From Streptomyces mutomycini (GTDB lineage Bacteria; Actinomycetota; Actinomycetes; Streptomycetales; Streptomycetaceae), in contig NZ_MAPV01000094.1 of assembly GCF_001700505.1 (NCBI RefSeq), positions 62,001 through 126,000 of the forward strand: a stretch of DNA of 64,000 bases, read 5' to 3'. A program made the position numbers and the translations under genes. The notes beneath the pieces were generated by a model, which saw nothing but the letters and a program-made list of their open reading frames with translations, did not search any database and had not been told where the DNA came from. This document shows, piece by piece, positions 37,631 through 46,483 of this stretch; position 1 is the first letter of the stretch; each line of letters begins with the position of its first letter.

Positions 37631-39265
37631 GTGGACCCGGTGATCGTCGTCGGCGCCGGGCCGGTAGGTCTGGCGCTGTCGCTCGCACTCGCGGCCCAGG
37701 GCGTCCCCTCCGTCCTGCTCGACGAGGGACCGGGCAGCGACGAACCACGCCCCGCTCGCACCGTCGTGCTGCGCGAGGACACGGCGGACCTGGTGGCACG
37801 GCTCGGCTGTTCGGCGCTCCACGACGAGGGGCTGCGGTGGACCGGCTGGCGGTCGGTGCGGCGTAAGCAACTGGTGCGGGCCGTGCCGCTGGGCGAGGAG
37901 GAGGGCACCGTTCCGCTGCCCTCGCCCGTGCATCTGCCCCAGCACGCGCTCGCCGGAGGGCTGCGGGCAGCGGTCGCCGCGCAGGACCTGGTCACCATGG
38001 TGCCGTTCAGCAGGATCGACACCCTGGAGCAGGACCAGCACGGTGTCACGGTGCACACCCGGGGGCCCGGTTCGACCTGGTGGCGCGGGAGTTACCTGGT
38101 GGGCTGCGACGGTGCGCGATCCACCGTGCGCAAGCTGCTGGACATCAGGTTCCCAGGCCGTACGGCGGTCGAACGGCATGCGGTCGCCGCGCTCCGCGCC
38201 GAGCTGCCCTGGCCGGGCGAGGCCGTGCTGCACCGGTCGCCGCCCTGGCGTTCGGGTGGTTCGGAGGTCACCGCCCGGCCGCTGCCCGACGGCGTCTGGC
38301 GACTGGACTGGCTCCTTCCGCCACGCGGCGAACTCGTCACCCCGGACGCCCTGATCACCCGTATCCGCGACACCCTCGCGGGATGGTGCGGTGAGACACC
38401 GCCCTACGAACTGCTGGACACCGGTGTGTACACCCTGCACCACCGGCTGGCCAGGCGCTGGCGGTCCGGGCGCGCGTTCCTCGCCGGGGACGCCGCACAC
38501 CTGCTGGGCGCCCTCGGCACCCAGGGCCTCGACGAGGGGCTGCGGGACGCCGAGAACCTCGCCTGGAAGCTGGCGCAGGCCTGGCACCAGAGCGCCTCCG
38601 AGCTCCTGCTCGACAGCTACCAGGCCGAGCGCAGGGCCGCCGTCGCCTCCCGGCTGCGCGCCGCCGATCAGTCGCTGCCGATACTGCGTGGCGGCGCGGG
38701 ACTCCGGACGCTCGTGTCCGGCGCCGCCCGCGGGCACGACACCCTGCTGGCCGACGGCCATCTGGGATGCGGTCCCCTGGGCGCACCCCCTTCGTACACG
38801 CACTCCCCCCTTTCGCCTCAACGCGCCGAGGCCCACGCCACGGTGGGGACCGCACCCGGCACCCCGGTCACCGATGTGCGGGTGACCGCGCCCGACGGGA
38901 AGACGGTGCGGCTGCGGGACCGGCTGGGCCTGGGACACCTGCTGGTGATCCTGGTCGCACCCGGCACCGGGGTGTGGGACAGGCGGCACTGGCTGACCGC
39001 CGGTGTCATGCCACGGCTCGTGGACGCGGTGGACGCCCTCCCCGCGAAGGCCGAGCTGCTGGTGACCGAGAGCTACCCGGGGGCGACGGCCCATACGGTG
39101 TTGCTGGTCAGGCCCGACGGGCATCTCGTGGCGGCCTTCAGCGGGGTGCGGCCCGCCGAGCTCTTCGCAGCGGCCGACACGGCGCGCGGGGGCGGCGCGG
39201 ACGGCGCACGGGGGGACGAGGCGCGTCCCACTGCGGACTCCGACCGGACCGCGGACGTCAATTGA
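37631..39265 (+). CDS. FAD-dependent aromatic-ring-type monooxygenase
   Basis: This 544-residue flavoprotein has the N-terminal dinucleotide fold VGAGPVGLALSLAL (about residues 6-19), the CDGARSTVR motif near 160, and the FAD-binding FLAGDAAHLLGALGTQGLDEG at about 285-305. It also has a thioredoxin-like C-terminal domain (about 420-520). This is the PheA/TfdB/MhpA branch of FAD monooxygenases, which hydroxylate aromatic or polyketide-like compounds with NAD(P)H and oxygen. The substrate is not identifiable. GTG 37631 has GGAGGG eight bases upstream. The tail after 520 is a low-complexity Asp/Gly/Ala stretch. Its stop overlaps the -35 box of the downstream cysteine locus promoter. Confidence 0.85.
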   Translation: MDPVIVVGAGPVGLALSLALAAQGVPSVLLDEGPGSDEPRPARTVVLREDTADLVARLGCSALHDEGLRWTGWRSVRRKQLVRAVPLGEEEGTVPLPSPVHLPQHALAGGLRAAVAAQDLVTMVPFSRIDTLEQDQHGVTVHTRGPGSTWWRGSYLVGCDGARSTVRKLLDIRFPGRTAVERHAVAALRAELPWPGEAVLHRSPPWRSGGSEVTARPLPDGVWRLDWLLPPRGELVTPDALITRIRDTLAGWCGETPPYELLDTGVYTLHHRLARRWRSGRAFLAGDAAHLLGALGTQGLDEGLRDAENLAWKLAQAWHQSASELLLDSYQAERRAAVASRLRAADQSLPILRGGAGLRTLVSGAARGHDTLLADGHLGCGPLGAPPSYTHSPLSPQRAEAHATVGTAPGTPVTDVRVTAPDGKTVRLRDRLGLGHLLVILVAPGTGVWDRRHWLTAGVMPRLVDAVDALPAKAELLVTESYPGATAHTVLLVRPDGHLVAAFSGVRPAELFAAADTARGGGADGARGDEARPTADSDRTADVN

Positions 39266-39290
39266 CCGCCACAGGCGCACATGGTGTACT
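39262..39290 (+). promoter_or_regulatory. predicted promoter of the Cys leader-dioxygenase operon
   Basis: TTGACC (39262-39267) and TGTACT (39285-39290) are 17 bp apart, the ideal spacing for a housekeeping sigma factor. The start site expected 7-8 bases downstream falls on the A of the leader-peptide ATG at 39298. The transcript is therefore probably leaderless, as known for mycobacterial poly-Cys uORFs. Confidence 0.55.
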
Positions 39291-39297
39291 CCAGCTC

Positions 39298-39384
39298 ATG
39301 ACCGACACCGATGTGCGCCTGTGGCGGAGGGTCCATATGGACCTCGTCCGCTACGCGGGCTGCGTGTGTCGCCCGTCCTGCTGA
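39298..39384 (+). CDS. Cys-rich regulatory leader peptide (putative leader peptide family)
   Basis: This ORF encodes only 28 residues. Its sequence follows the conserved actinobacterial leader pattern: a DVRLWRRVHMDLVRYAGC-type core, then CVCRPSC just before the stop. Three Cys codons lie in the last seven codons (TGC, TGT, TGC) and the last one is immediately before TGA. It has no ribosome binding site and probably begins at the transcript 5' end. In actinobacteria such peptides act as cysteine-responsive attenuators: ribosome pausing at Cys codons when cysteine is low changes the downstream RNA. The next gene is cysteine dioxygenase, 73 bp downstream, which fits the logic that high cysteine should turn on cysteine breakdown. 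The sign of the response cannot be read from sequence. Confidence 0.85.
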   Translation: MTDTDVRLWRRVHMDLVRYAGCVCRPSC

Positions 39385-39457
39385 ATCGCCTCTCCCCGCA
39401 CGGCTTGCTGCATCCCCCGCGGCTGTGCTCCCACGCGAACTTCCCAGGACGGTCCCT

Positions 39458-40048
39458 GTGTCTGCATCCCTCCCTTCCCTGCCCACGCCCGCGTCCGCCG
39501 TCGACACGGACCTGCCGGCCCCGGCCGCCGTCAGCCCGGCCGCCGTCAGCTCGGACGCCCCGACCGCTGCGGAGCTGCTCGACTTCGTCCGCCGTACCGC
39601 GCAGGACACCGCCCTCGTCGCCTCGCTCCCGCTCGATCCAGAGGGGCGCACCTGGCTCCGCCTCGAGGGCCCCGGTGGCAGCGAGGCGTGGCTGATCAGC
39701 TGGCCGCCCGGGACGGGCACCGGCTGGCACGACCACGCAGAGTCGACGGGCGCGTTCACCGTCGCCGCGGGTGCCCTCAAGGAGTACTCGCTGGCCGCGC
39801 GGCTGCCCACCGACGGCTGGAAGACACTCGAACTGAGCGAGGGCGTCGACCGGGCCCGCCTCCTGGCGACCGGCCAGGGCAGGGCTTTCGGCCGGCACCA
39901 CGTCCACGAGGTGCTCAACGAGTCCGGCCAGGAGCACGCCGTGTCGGTGCACGCCTACTACCCGCCGCTGCCGCAGATCCGCCGCTACAGCCGCACGGGA
40001 GCGGTGCTGCGTCTGGAGCAGACCGAACGCCCGGAGGACTGGCAGTGA
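39458..40048 (+). CDS. cysteine dioxygenase
   Basis: This cupin enzyme oxidises cysteine to cysteine sulfinate. The 196-residue protein has the metal ligands His91 and His93 in GWHDHAES and His148 in GRHHVHEV, with the cupin fold from about residue 60 to 185. The first ~35 residues are a low-complexity Ser/Pro/Ala extension. GTG 39458 follows AGGA at eight bases. The gene overlaps the rhodanese start by four bases. The gap 39385-39457 after the leader contains GCACGGC (39398) and GCTGTGC (39422), which could pair as part of an attenuator. Confidence 0.9.
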   Translation: MSASLPSLPTPASAVDTDLPAPAAVSPAAVSSDAPTAAELLDFVRRTAQDTALVASLPLDPEGRTWLRLEGPGGSEAWLISWPPGTGTGWHDHAESTGAFTVAAGALKEYSLAARLPTDGWKTLELSEGVDRARLLATGQGRAFGRHHVHEVLNESGQEHAVSVHAYYPPLPQIRRYSRTGAVLRLEQTERPEDWQ

Positions 40049-40452
40049 GCGGCGGGGACCAGGGCTGCCGGCCCCCTGTCGGCATCGACGTACTCCTCGA
40101 CCGGGTGCGGGCCCGCTACGAGCGGGTCGGCCCCGAGGAGGCCGCAGCCGCCGCCGCGGAAGGGGCGCTGCTGGTCGACATCCGCTACGCGGCACTGCGC
40201 GAGAAGGACGGCCTGATCCCCGGGGCTCTGGTCGTGGAGCGCAACGAGCTGGAGTGGCGGCTCGATCCGCAGGGCAGCCACCGCGCCGCGCAGGCGGTGA
40301 GCCACGATCTGCGGGTCGTGGTGATCTGCAACGAGGGCTACGCCTCGAGCCTGGCGGTCGCTTCCCTGCGTCAGCTGGGACTGCACCGGGCCACGGACCT
40401 GACCGGCGGCTTCCAGGCGTGGCGCGCGGCCGGGCTTCCTGTCACTCCCTGA
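40045..40452 (+). CDS. rhodanese-like domain protein
   Basis: This 135-residue single rhodanese domain has an active-site Cys95 in VICNEGYASS; the CNEGYAS loop would hold the sulfur. Other family signatures are LVDIRYAALREKDGLIPGA and GGFQAWRAAGLPV. GTG 40045 overlaps the dioxygenase stop (GTGA), so the two are translationally coupled. It probably moves sulfur released in cysteine metabolism or protects against persulfide, and shares the leader-peptide control. Confidence 0.88.
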   Translation: MSGGDQGCRPPVGIDVLLDRVRARYERVGPEEAAAAAAEGALLVDIRYAALREKDGLIPGALVVERNELEWRLDPQGSHRAAQAVSHDLRVVVICNEGYASSLAVASLRQLGLHRATDLTGGFQAWRAAGLPVTP

Positions 40453-40581
40453 CGGGAACGGTCCTGGGCCCCGATGGCGGCCGCGCCCAGGGCCGAATGA
40501 CTCTCCGGCCCACCCGAACGCTGCTCTCCGGTGGAGCAATCGGCACGAGCGACGGACATTCGCCTCATCACTGAGGACGGA

Positions 40582-41238
40582 ATGTACGGAGTTGTCGTGC
40601 CGATGGACACCGCTCAGGTCACCCCTGACCAGCTCGACGCACAGGCCTCCCTGCTCCACGACACGGACGCGTGGCAGCGCATCGTCACAGGCTGGGAACG
40701 CACCGCCCGGGAACCCGCTCCCGCCGCTCTCCTGCCGGGCGGTGAGGCACAGCCGGGGCACCCTGCCGACTGGCGGGAACTGCTGTCCGTGCCCGTCGAC
40801 CGGCTCGTCGAGGACTCCTTGCGGGCCTTGCCCGCACGCCCGCCCCGCGAGCGGCCGCTCCCCGGACGCCTCGGCGCTGTGCTGCCCGAGCGTCTCCACG
40901 CGTGGAGACGCATCGGTCAGCCCGATGTCCGTCCGTCCACCCATCTGGGCCACGCGCGGCGGGTACTGACCGAGTGGGGCTGGCAGAACGCCCCCTACCG
41001 TCTGCGCAACGCCCGCGGTGCGCGCTGCCTCTGCGGCGCCATGCTGACCGCCCACCGGCTCGGCTACGGGTCGCTCGACACCGTCGACCGCGCCGGTGCC
41101 TGGCTCGTCACCGAGCTTCGATCGCAGGGCTGGACCGACCTGATCGGCCCCTGGAACCGCCATCCCGGCCGCACCGCCGCAGACGCACTCGCCTTGATCG
41201 ACAGCACGATCCGCCGGGCGTCGCTGGCTGGACACTGA
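40582..41238 (+). CDS. DUF6197-like hypothetical protein
   Basis: This 218-residue soluble protein has a variable, Pro/Ala-rich N-terminal half with a Glu/Arg-rich middle, and a conserved C-terminal region of about 85 residues (WGWQNAPYRLRNARGARCLCGAM, then LDTVDRAGAWLVTELRSQG). The CLCGA segment looks like the DUF6197 family of Streptomyces and its phages. ATG 40582 follows GAGGACGGA; an in-frame GTG at 40531 is less likely. It is an independent unit 129 bp after the rhodanese gene. Function unknown. Confidence 0.6.
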   Translation: MYGVVVPMDTAQVTPDQLDAQASLLHDTDAWQRIVTGWERTAREPAPAALLPGGEAQPGHPADWRELLSVPVDRLVEDSLRALPARPPRERPLPGRLGAVLPERLHAWRRIGQPDVRPSTHLGHARRVLTEWGWQNAPYRLRNARGARCLCGAMLTAHRLGYGSLDTVDRAGAWLVTELRSQGWTDLIGPWNRHPGRTAADALALIDSTIRRASLAGH

Positions 41239-41564
41239 GCCCGGCAGCGCCCGGCCGCCGAACGCGCCCACCGCCGACGCCCTCGCCGTCCGATGCCCCC
41301 ATCGCCGAGTGCCCCGACTGAGCACTCCCCGAGCACTCCCCCGGCAGACGGGGACTGCCCCCTGCGCGGCATCAGCGCGGCCGCCCGCCGCCCTGGCCAG
41401 GCACCAGGCGAGGGTGCGGCCTGTCGGCGATAGCCCCCTCCGCCACCGCCACAGCCCTCTTCACGCGGCCTGTGCGCCCGATCCTCGATCCCCGGTCACT
41501 CCTGGCACAGCGATCCCCCGCGCCCGCCAGCCGGCTCGCCCCCCGTCTCTCCCCCGTTTCCCCG
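41239..41564. other. intergenic region between convergent DUF6197 gene and recX
   Basis: This 326-bp stretch is rich in C on the plus strand and includes a short direct repeat GAGCACTCCCC at 41321-41338. I see no coding potential, clear hairpin or operator. Confidence 0.5.
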
Positions 41565-42257
41565 TCAGAAGGGCTCGTCCAGCCCTTCCGTGTCCTCTCC
41601 CTCAGCCTCGATCGCCTGACGCACCACTCGCAGGGCCATCCCCTCGCCGTACCCCTTGCGGGCGAGCATGCCGGCCAGCCGGCGCAGCCGCTTGTCGCGG
41701 TCCAACCCCTGTGTGGAGCGGAGCTTCCGCGCGACGAGCTCCCTGGCGGTCTCCTCCTCCTGTTCGGGGTCGAGCTGTCCGACCGCCTCGTCGATCACCA
41801 CCGGGTCCACACCCTTGGTGCGCAGCTCCCGCACGAGGGCACGGCGGGCCAGTCCTCTGCCGTGGTGCCGGGACTCGACCCAGGCGTCCGCGAACGCCGC
41901 GTCGTCGATCAGCCCCACGTCCTCGAACCGCGAGAGCACTTCCTCGGCCGCCTCGTCGGGGATCTCCCGCTTACGGAGCGCGTCTGCCAGCTGCTTGCGG
42001 GTGCGCGGGGTCCCGGTCAGCAACCTGAGACAGATGTTGCGCGCCTGCTCGACCGGGTCTCGCGGTTCCCCCTTCTCGGCCCTCGACGAGGAAGGGGAAC
42101 CGCTGCTTCTGGAACGGGAGCGGGAACGACGGCCCACTCCCTCGCCGAACCCGGCCCCCCGGCCGGGCTCCGGGGAATCCCCGGACGGTTCCGCGGCGTA
42201 CTCGGGGCCGGGACCCGCACCGGCATCGGCACCCGGCCACTCCGTGCGACGCGTCAT
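41565..42257 (-). CDS. recX: RecA regulatory protein RecX
   Basis: RecX binds RecA filaments and limits RecA activity. The 230-residue protein has the three-helix RecX repeats in the C-terminal ~165 residues (ARNICLRLLTGTPRTRKQL, DAAFADAWVESRHHGRGLAR and KGYGEGMALRVVRQAIEAE). The first ~65 residues are a disordered Arg/Ser/Gly-rich extension usual in Streptomyces. Its start lies three bases after the recA stop, so it is co-transcribed with recA and shares its SOS control. Confidence 0.95.
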   Translation of the reverse strand: MTRRTEWPGADAGAGPGPEYAAEPSGDSPEPGRGAGFGEGVGRRSRSRSRSSGSPSSSRAEKGEPRDPVEQARNICLRLLTGTPRTRKQLADALRKREIPDEAAEEVLSRFEDVGLIDDAAFADAWVESRHHGRGLARRALVRELRTKGVDPVVIDEAVGQLDPEQEEETARELVARKLRSTQGLDRDKRLRRLAGMLARKGYGEGMALRVVRQAIEAEGEDTEGLDEPF

Positions 42258-42260
42258 GAC

Positions 42261-43388
42261 CTAGCTCTTGGCGGCTGCGGCCTTGGCAGGCTTGGCCTTG
42301 GTAGCAGGAGCCGGTACCGACTTGGCCGCCCCGTCGGCCGGAGCACCCGCGGCGGCCGCGGCATCGGCCGTGCTCTCCGCCCCATCGTCCGCACGGACAC
42401 CGATACCGAGCTTGTCGAGGATCTTCTTCTCGATCTCGTTGGCGAGGTCGGGATTGTCCTTGAGGAAGTTGCGCGAGTTCTCCTTGCCCTGGCCGAGCTG
42501 GTCACCCTCGTAGGTGTACCAGGCACCGGCCTTGCGGACGAAGCCGTGCTCCACTCCCATGTCGATCAGACCGCCCTCACGGCTGATGCCCTGGCCGTAG
42601 AGGATGTCGAATTCCGCCTGCTTGAACGGCGGCGCCACCTTGTTCTTGACGACCTTGACGCGGGTGCGGTTGCCCACGGCGTCGGTGCCGTCCTTCAGCG
42701 TCTCGATCCGACGGATGTCCAGACGCACCGAGGCGTAGAACTTCAGCGCCCGGCCACCGGTCGTGGTCTCCGGGGAGCCGAACATCACTCCGATCTTCTC
42801 GCGGAGCTGGTTGATGAAGATGGCGGTGGTCTTGGACTGGTTGAGCGCGCTGGTGATCTTACGGAGCGCCTGGCTCATCAGACGGGCCTGCAGACCCACG
42901 TGCGAGTCGCCCATCTCGCCCTCGATCTCCGCACGGGGCACCAGGGCCGCGACGGAGTCGATGACGATCAGGTCCAGCGCACCGGAGCGGACCAGCATGT
43001 CCACGATCTCCAGCGCCTGCTCACCGTTGTCCGGCTGCGAGAGGATGAGGTTGTCGATGTCGACGCCGAGCTTCTTCGCGTACTCCGGGTCCAGAGCGTG
43101 CTCCGCGTCGATGAACGCCACCGAGCCGCCGAGCTTCTGCGCGTTCGCCACGGCATGCAGCGTCAGCGTCGTCTTGCCGGAGGACTCCGGGCCGTACACC
43201 TCCACCACGCGACCGCGCGGCAGCCCGCCGACGCCGAGCGCGACGTCGAGCGCGGTGGACCCGGTGGGGATCACCTCGATCGGCTCGTTCGGCCGCTCAC
43301 CGAGGCGCATCACCGCACCCTTGCCGAATTGCCGTTCAATCTGTGCGAGTGCGGCGTCCAGCGCCTTCTCGCGGTCGGTTCCTGCCAT
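42261..43388 (-). CDS. recA: recombinase RecA
   Basis: RecA forms filaments on single-stranded DNA for homologous recombination and triggers LexA cleavage. The 375-residue protein has Walker [10 protein letters not shown] at residues 66-74, loop L1 [19 protein letters not shown] and the [19 protein letters not shown] segment. The C-terminal ~40 residues form an Ala/Lys/Pro-rich tail. ATG 43388 was chosen because the family start [14 protein letters not shown] begins there. The promoter and LexA box are upstream. Confidence 0.98.
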   Translation of the reverse strand: MAGTDREKALDAALAQIERQFGKGAVMRLGERPNEPIEVIPTGSTALDVALGVGGLPRGRVVEVYGPESSGKTTLTLHAVANAQKLGGSVAFIDAEHALDPEYAKKLGVDIDNLILSQPDNGEQALEIVDMLVRSGALDLIVIDSVAALVPRAEIEGEMGDSHVGLQARLMSQALRKITSALNQSKTTAIFINQLREKIGVMFGSPETTTGGRALKFYASVRLDIRRIETLKDGTDAVGNRTRVKVVKNKVAPPFKQAEFDILYGQGISREGGLIDMGVEHGFVRKAGAWYTYEGDQLGQGKENSRNFLKDNPDLANEIEKKILDKLGIGVRADDGAESTADAAAAAGAPADGAAKSVPAPATKAKPAKAAAAKS

Positions 43389-43527
43389 GGGTTCCACCCG
43401 ATTTGCTTGAGTCGATCGCTTCACGTGACAGACGCTAACCCCTGCCACTGACAATGGGCCTCGACGTCCTCCCGGCCTGTGGACAACTCCACGGTCGGGC
43501 CCGGCAAAACCCGGCCCGGATCCCATG

Positions 43528-43554
43528 AGAATGGATGTTCGATTTCAGTGTCAA
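43528..43554 (-). promoter_or_regulatory. recA promoter with embedded LexA box
   Basis: On the minus strand, TTGACA (plus coordinates 43549-43554) is a consensus -35. The LexA box CGAACATCCATTCT (plus 43528-43541) lies between it and the -10 position. This is the classical arrangement for SOS-controlled recA in Streptomyces and mycobacteria. The rest of the gap (43389-43714) shows nothing clear. Confidence 0.85.
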
Positions 43555-43714
43555 GCGCACCACTCCGGGCCCACACAGCCGAGGGTAGCGGCTCGTAACG
43601 GGCGATATCGGGCAAGCCGAAGAACTGTGACGGACCCCGGTGCCGGATCCGGGCGACATGGGGCCAGGGTTCGGGTGAGCTTCAGGACCCCGGCCCCGCC
43701 GCCGACGCCACCGG

Positions 43715-44977
43715 CTACCGCCTGCGGGGCCCAGCCCCGCCCTCCGCCCCGCCCCGCAATGCTCGGCGGATCCGGGACAGCGACGGGTCGCCACGGCGCC
43801 AGCGATGGCTGCCGTGCACCCTGGGGTCGTCGGTCACGTCGTAGCGCTTCACGTACGCGCCCAGGAAGGCCTGCAGCGTGGCGATGGCCGGAATGGCGAT
43901 CAGCGCCCCGACGGCGCCCATCAGCGCGGTGCCCGCGACGACCGACCCGAAGGCGACCGCTGGGTGGATGTCGACCGTCTTGGACGTGAGCTTAGGCTGC
44001 AGCACATAGTTCTCGAACTGCTGGTAGACCACGACGAAACCGAGAACGTACAACGCGTACCAGGGGTCGACGGTGAAGGCGATCAGCATGGGCAGCGCGC
44101 CCGCCAGATACGTGCCGATCGTGGGGATGAACTGCGAGACGAGTCCGACCCACACCGCGAGCGCCGGCGCGTAGGGCACACCGAGGACCACCAGCAGGAC
44201 GTAGTGCGCCGCGCCGGAGATCAGCGCCATCAGCCCGCGCGAATAGATGTAGCCACCGGTCTTGTCGACCGCGATCTCCCAGGCGCGCAGCACCTCGGTC
44301 TGCCGGGAGGGCGGCAGTACGGAGCACAGCGCGCGCCTCAGCCGGGGGCCGTCGGCAGCGAAGTAGAACGAGAACAGGAAGATCATCAACAGCCGGAACA
44401 GCCCGCCGAGCACGGTGGTGGAGACGTCGAGTACACCGGTCGCGCTGTTCTGGACGTACTTCTGGAGCCAGTCGGAGTGCAGCAGACTGTCCTGAACCTC
44501 GACCCGGGAGAGCTCCGTGCGGAACGTCTGGTTGACCCAGTTGATCACCGAGTCGAGGTACTTGGGGAACTCCTCGACCATGTCGACGATCTGGCCGGCG
44601 AGCATCGAGCCGAGCAGGACGACGAAGCCGACTCCTGCGACCAGCACGGCGAGGAAGACCAGGAAGGTGGCGAGACCCCGGCGCATCCCGTGTCCGGCCA
44701 TGCGGCTGACGGCCGGCTCGATGGCCAGCGCCAGGAAGAAGGCGATGAGGACATTGGTCAGCAGGCCGATGAGCTGGTGGAAGGCCCAGCTGCCCAGTTG
44801 GAAACACCCGTAGAGCGTGAGTGCCATGACCATCGCACGCGGCAGCCAGACGGGCATGCGGACGGGGCCGGTTCCGGGCGGCGGACCGGGCGGTGCGGCC
44901 GGAGGGACGGGCGGAGGTGCGGGCGGCTGGGTCTGGTCGGTCTCGTCTGTCGGGGCCACCGGACAAGTCTCGCTCAC
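43715..44977 (-). CDS. AI-2E family transporter
   Basis: This 420-residue membrane protein has a Pro-rich cytoplasmic N-terminus (about 40 residues), about eight transmembrane helices and the AI-2E/TqsA family segment SQFIPTIGTYLAGALPMLIAF, with YQQFENYVLQPKLTSKTVDIHP further on. Family members export autoinducer-2 in E. coli, or act as cation/proton antiporters elsewhere; the role in Streptomyces is unknown. The C-terminal tail is Arg/Gly-rich. It is upstream of recA on the same strand with its own space. Confidence 0.85.
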   Translation of the reverse strand: MSETCPVAPTDETDQTQPPAPPPVPPAAPPGPPPGTGPVRMPVWLPRAMVMALTLYGCFQLGSWAFHQLIGLLTNVLIAFFLALAIEPAVSRMAGHGMRRGLATFLVFLAVLVAGVGFVVLLGSMLAGQIVDMVEEFPKYLDSVINWVNQTFRTELSRVEVQDSLLHSDWLQKYVQNSATGVLDVSTTVLGGLFRLLMIFLFSFYFAADGPRLRRALCSVLPPSRQTEVLRAWEIAVDKTGGYIYSRGLMALISGAAHYVLLVVLGVPYAPALAVWVGLVSQFIPTIGTYLAGALPMLIAFTVDPWYALYVLGFVVVYQQFENYVLQPKLTSKTVDIHPAVAFGSVVAGTALMGAVGALIAIPAIATLQAFLGAYVKRYDVTDDPRVHGSHRWRRGDPSLSRIRRALRGGAEGGAGPRRR

Positions 44978-45091
44978 CGCGGTGACACCGGGCCGCCCGG
45001 CCCCTCGCCGACGGGCGCGGTGGCCGCAGTGGCCGCGGGTGTCACATCGACGCGGCCGACCCGGTCGTGCCGGCGGGCGGGACCGCGCCGG

Positions 45092-45286
45092 TCAGCGCCG
45101 GTCCGGAGGGACGCCGACCGCCGAGCAGACCCCGCGCCACACGTCCTTGGCCTCCCAGCCGGCGGCCAGGGCCTCGTGCACCGTACGCCCGCCGAGCTCC
45201 GCCATGACGTGATCACGTGCGAACGAGTCGGCGTACGTCTCGCCGAAGTGGTCCGCCATCCGTTCCCAGAAAATCGTCAACCGCAT
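45092..45286 (-). CDS. DUF3046 domain protein
   Basis: This 64-residue protein (RLTIFWERMADHFGETYADSF at the start) matches DUF3046, a small actinobacterial protein found near recA. It is acidic, with several aromatic residues and ends in GVCSAVGVPPD. The start at ATG 45286 was preferred over 45334 because the conserved part begins there. Function is unknown. Confidence 0.8.
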   Translation of the reverse strand: MRLTIFWERMADHFGETYADSFARDHVMAELGGRTVHEALAAGWEAKDVWRGVCSAVGVPPDRR

Positions 45287-45366
45287 GCCTTCATTATCCC
45301 GCTCCTGAGAGTGCAGCCCGGCCGCGAGGGCCATGCCGCCGTCCCTTTCCCCTCTACGGTCGGTTC

Positions 45367-46281
45367 ATGGCTGGAAACGGAGCAACCCCTCTCGCCCGCG
45401 CCGAGCAGTTCATCTGGCTCACCGCACGCGTTCTCGAACAGCGGCGGTTCGCCCATCTCTTCCTCGGAGGAAGCGCGGACATCGTCGAAACCGCGCTCGC
45501 CGCCTACCGGAACGAGGACGGCGGCTACGGCCACGCGCTCGAACCCGATCTCCGCGGACCTGTGAGTCAGCCCCTGCACACCGCGCACGCGCTGAGCGTC
45601 CTCGACTCGATCGGTGGCTGCGGCGGTCTGCGCGTGGAGCGGATCTGCCGCTACCTGACGGACGTGTCGACCAAGGAAGGCGCCCTGCCCGCGCTGCATC
45701 CCTCCCAGCGCGGCTATCCCGCGGCACCCTTCATCACCGCGGTCGACGACCCGCCCGCCGAACTGCTGGCGACGGGCCCGGTGGTCGGCCTGCTGCACCG
45801 CAATCAGGTCTGGCACGCCTGGCTCTTCCGGGCCACCGACTTCTGCTGGGCCGCCGTCGACTCTCTGGAACAGTCGCATCCGTACGAGATCGAGGCGGCC
45901 ATCGCCTTCCTGGACGGCGTCCCCGACCGTGCACGCGCCGAATCGGCCGCCGACCGGCTGGGACAACTCGTGCGTGAGCGACGGCTGGTGGTGCTCGATC
46001 CGGGGCGCCGGGCGGAATACCCGGTAGCCGCCGGCTACGCCCCGGGGGAACACCACTTCCCTTACGACTACGCCCGCACACCCGGATCGCTCGCCCGTCG
46101 CTGGTTCAGCGACGGCGAAGTGGAAAGTGCGCTGGACCATCTGGCGGCCGAACAGAAGGAGGACGGAGGCTGGCCGGTCAACTGGCGGGAATGGGCGCCC
46201 GGAACCGCCCTGGAAGGCCGTCCGATCGTGACGATCAGGGCTCTGCAGACCCTCCGGGCATACGGGCGGCGGCTGGGCTGA
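45367..46281 (+). CDS. alpha/alpha-toroid (prenyltransferase/squalene cyclase-like) protein
   Basis: This 304-residue protein has repeated helix motifs with internal QW-like segments: NEDGGYGHALEPD near residue 57 and EDGGWPVNWREW near 265. The fold resembles terpenoid cyclases and prenyltransferase subunits. It lacks a DDxxD-type metal site, so it may be a structural relative rather than an enzyme. ATG 45367 has a poor ribosome binding site. It is divergent from the DUF3046 gene. Function unknown. Confidence 0.7.
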   Translation: MAGNGATPLARAEQFIWLTARVLEQRRFAHLFLGGSADIVETALAAYRNEDGGYGHALEPDLRGPVSQPLHTAHALSVLDSIGGCGGLRVERICRYLTDVSTKEGALPALHPSQRGYPAAPFITAVDDPPAELLATGPVVGLLHRNQVWHAWLFRATDFCWAAVDSLEQSHPYEIEAAIAFLDGVPDRARAESAADRLGQLVRERRLVVLDPGRRAEYPVAAGYAPGEHHFPYDYARTPGSLARRWFSDGEVESALDHLAAEQKEDGGWPVNWREWAPGTALEGRPIVTIRALQTLRAYGRRLG

Positions 46282-46483
46282 CCCGTTCTGCTGCGGACAG
46301 TGCGCCGGCAGACGATCGGCGCGCACGGTGGCTACGGTCGGCGCGCGGTGGCTACGGGGAGGCCGACGTCCTCGACACCGCTGGTGTCCGTGCCGGAGAC
46401 CTGGCCCTCGCGGCCGCGTCGCGGAAAGGCGCGGCGGAGGTACCGGGCACGCCCACCGGCCGTTGTCAGTGGCGGGGTGCACG

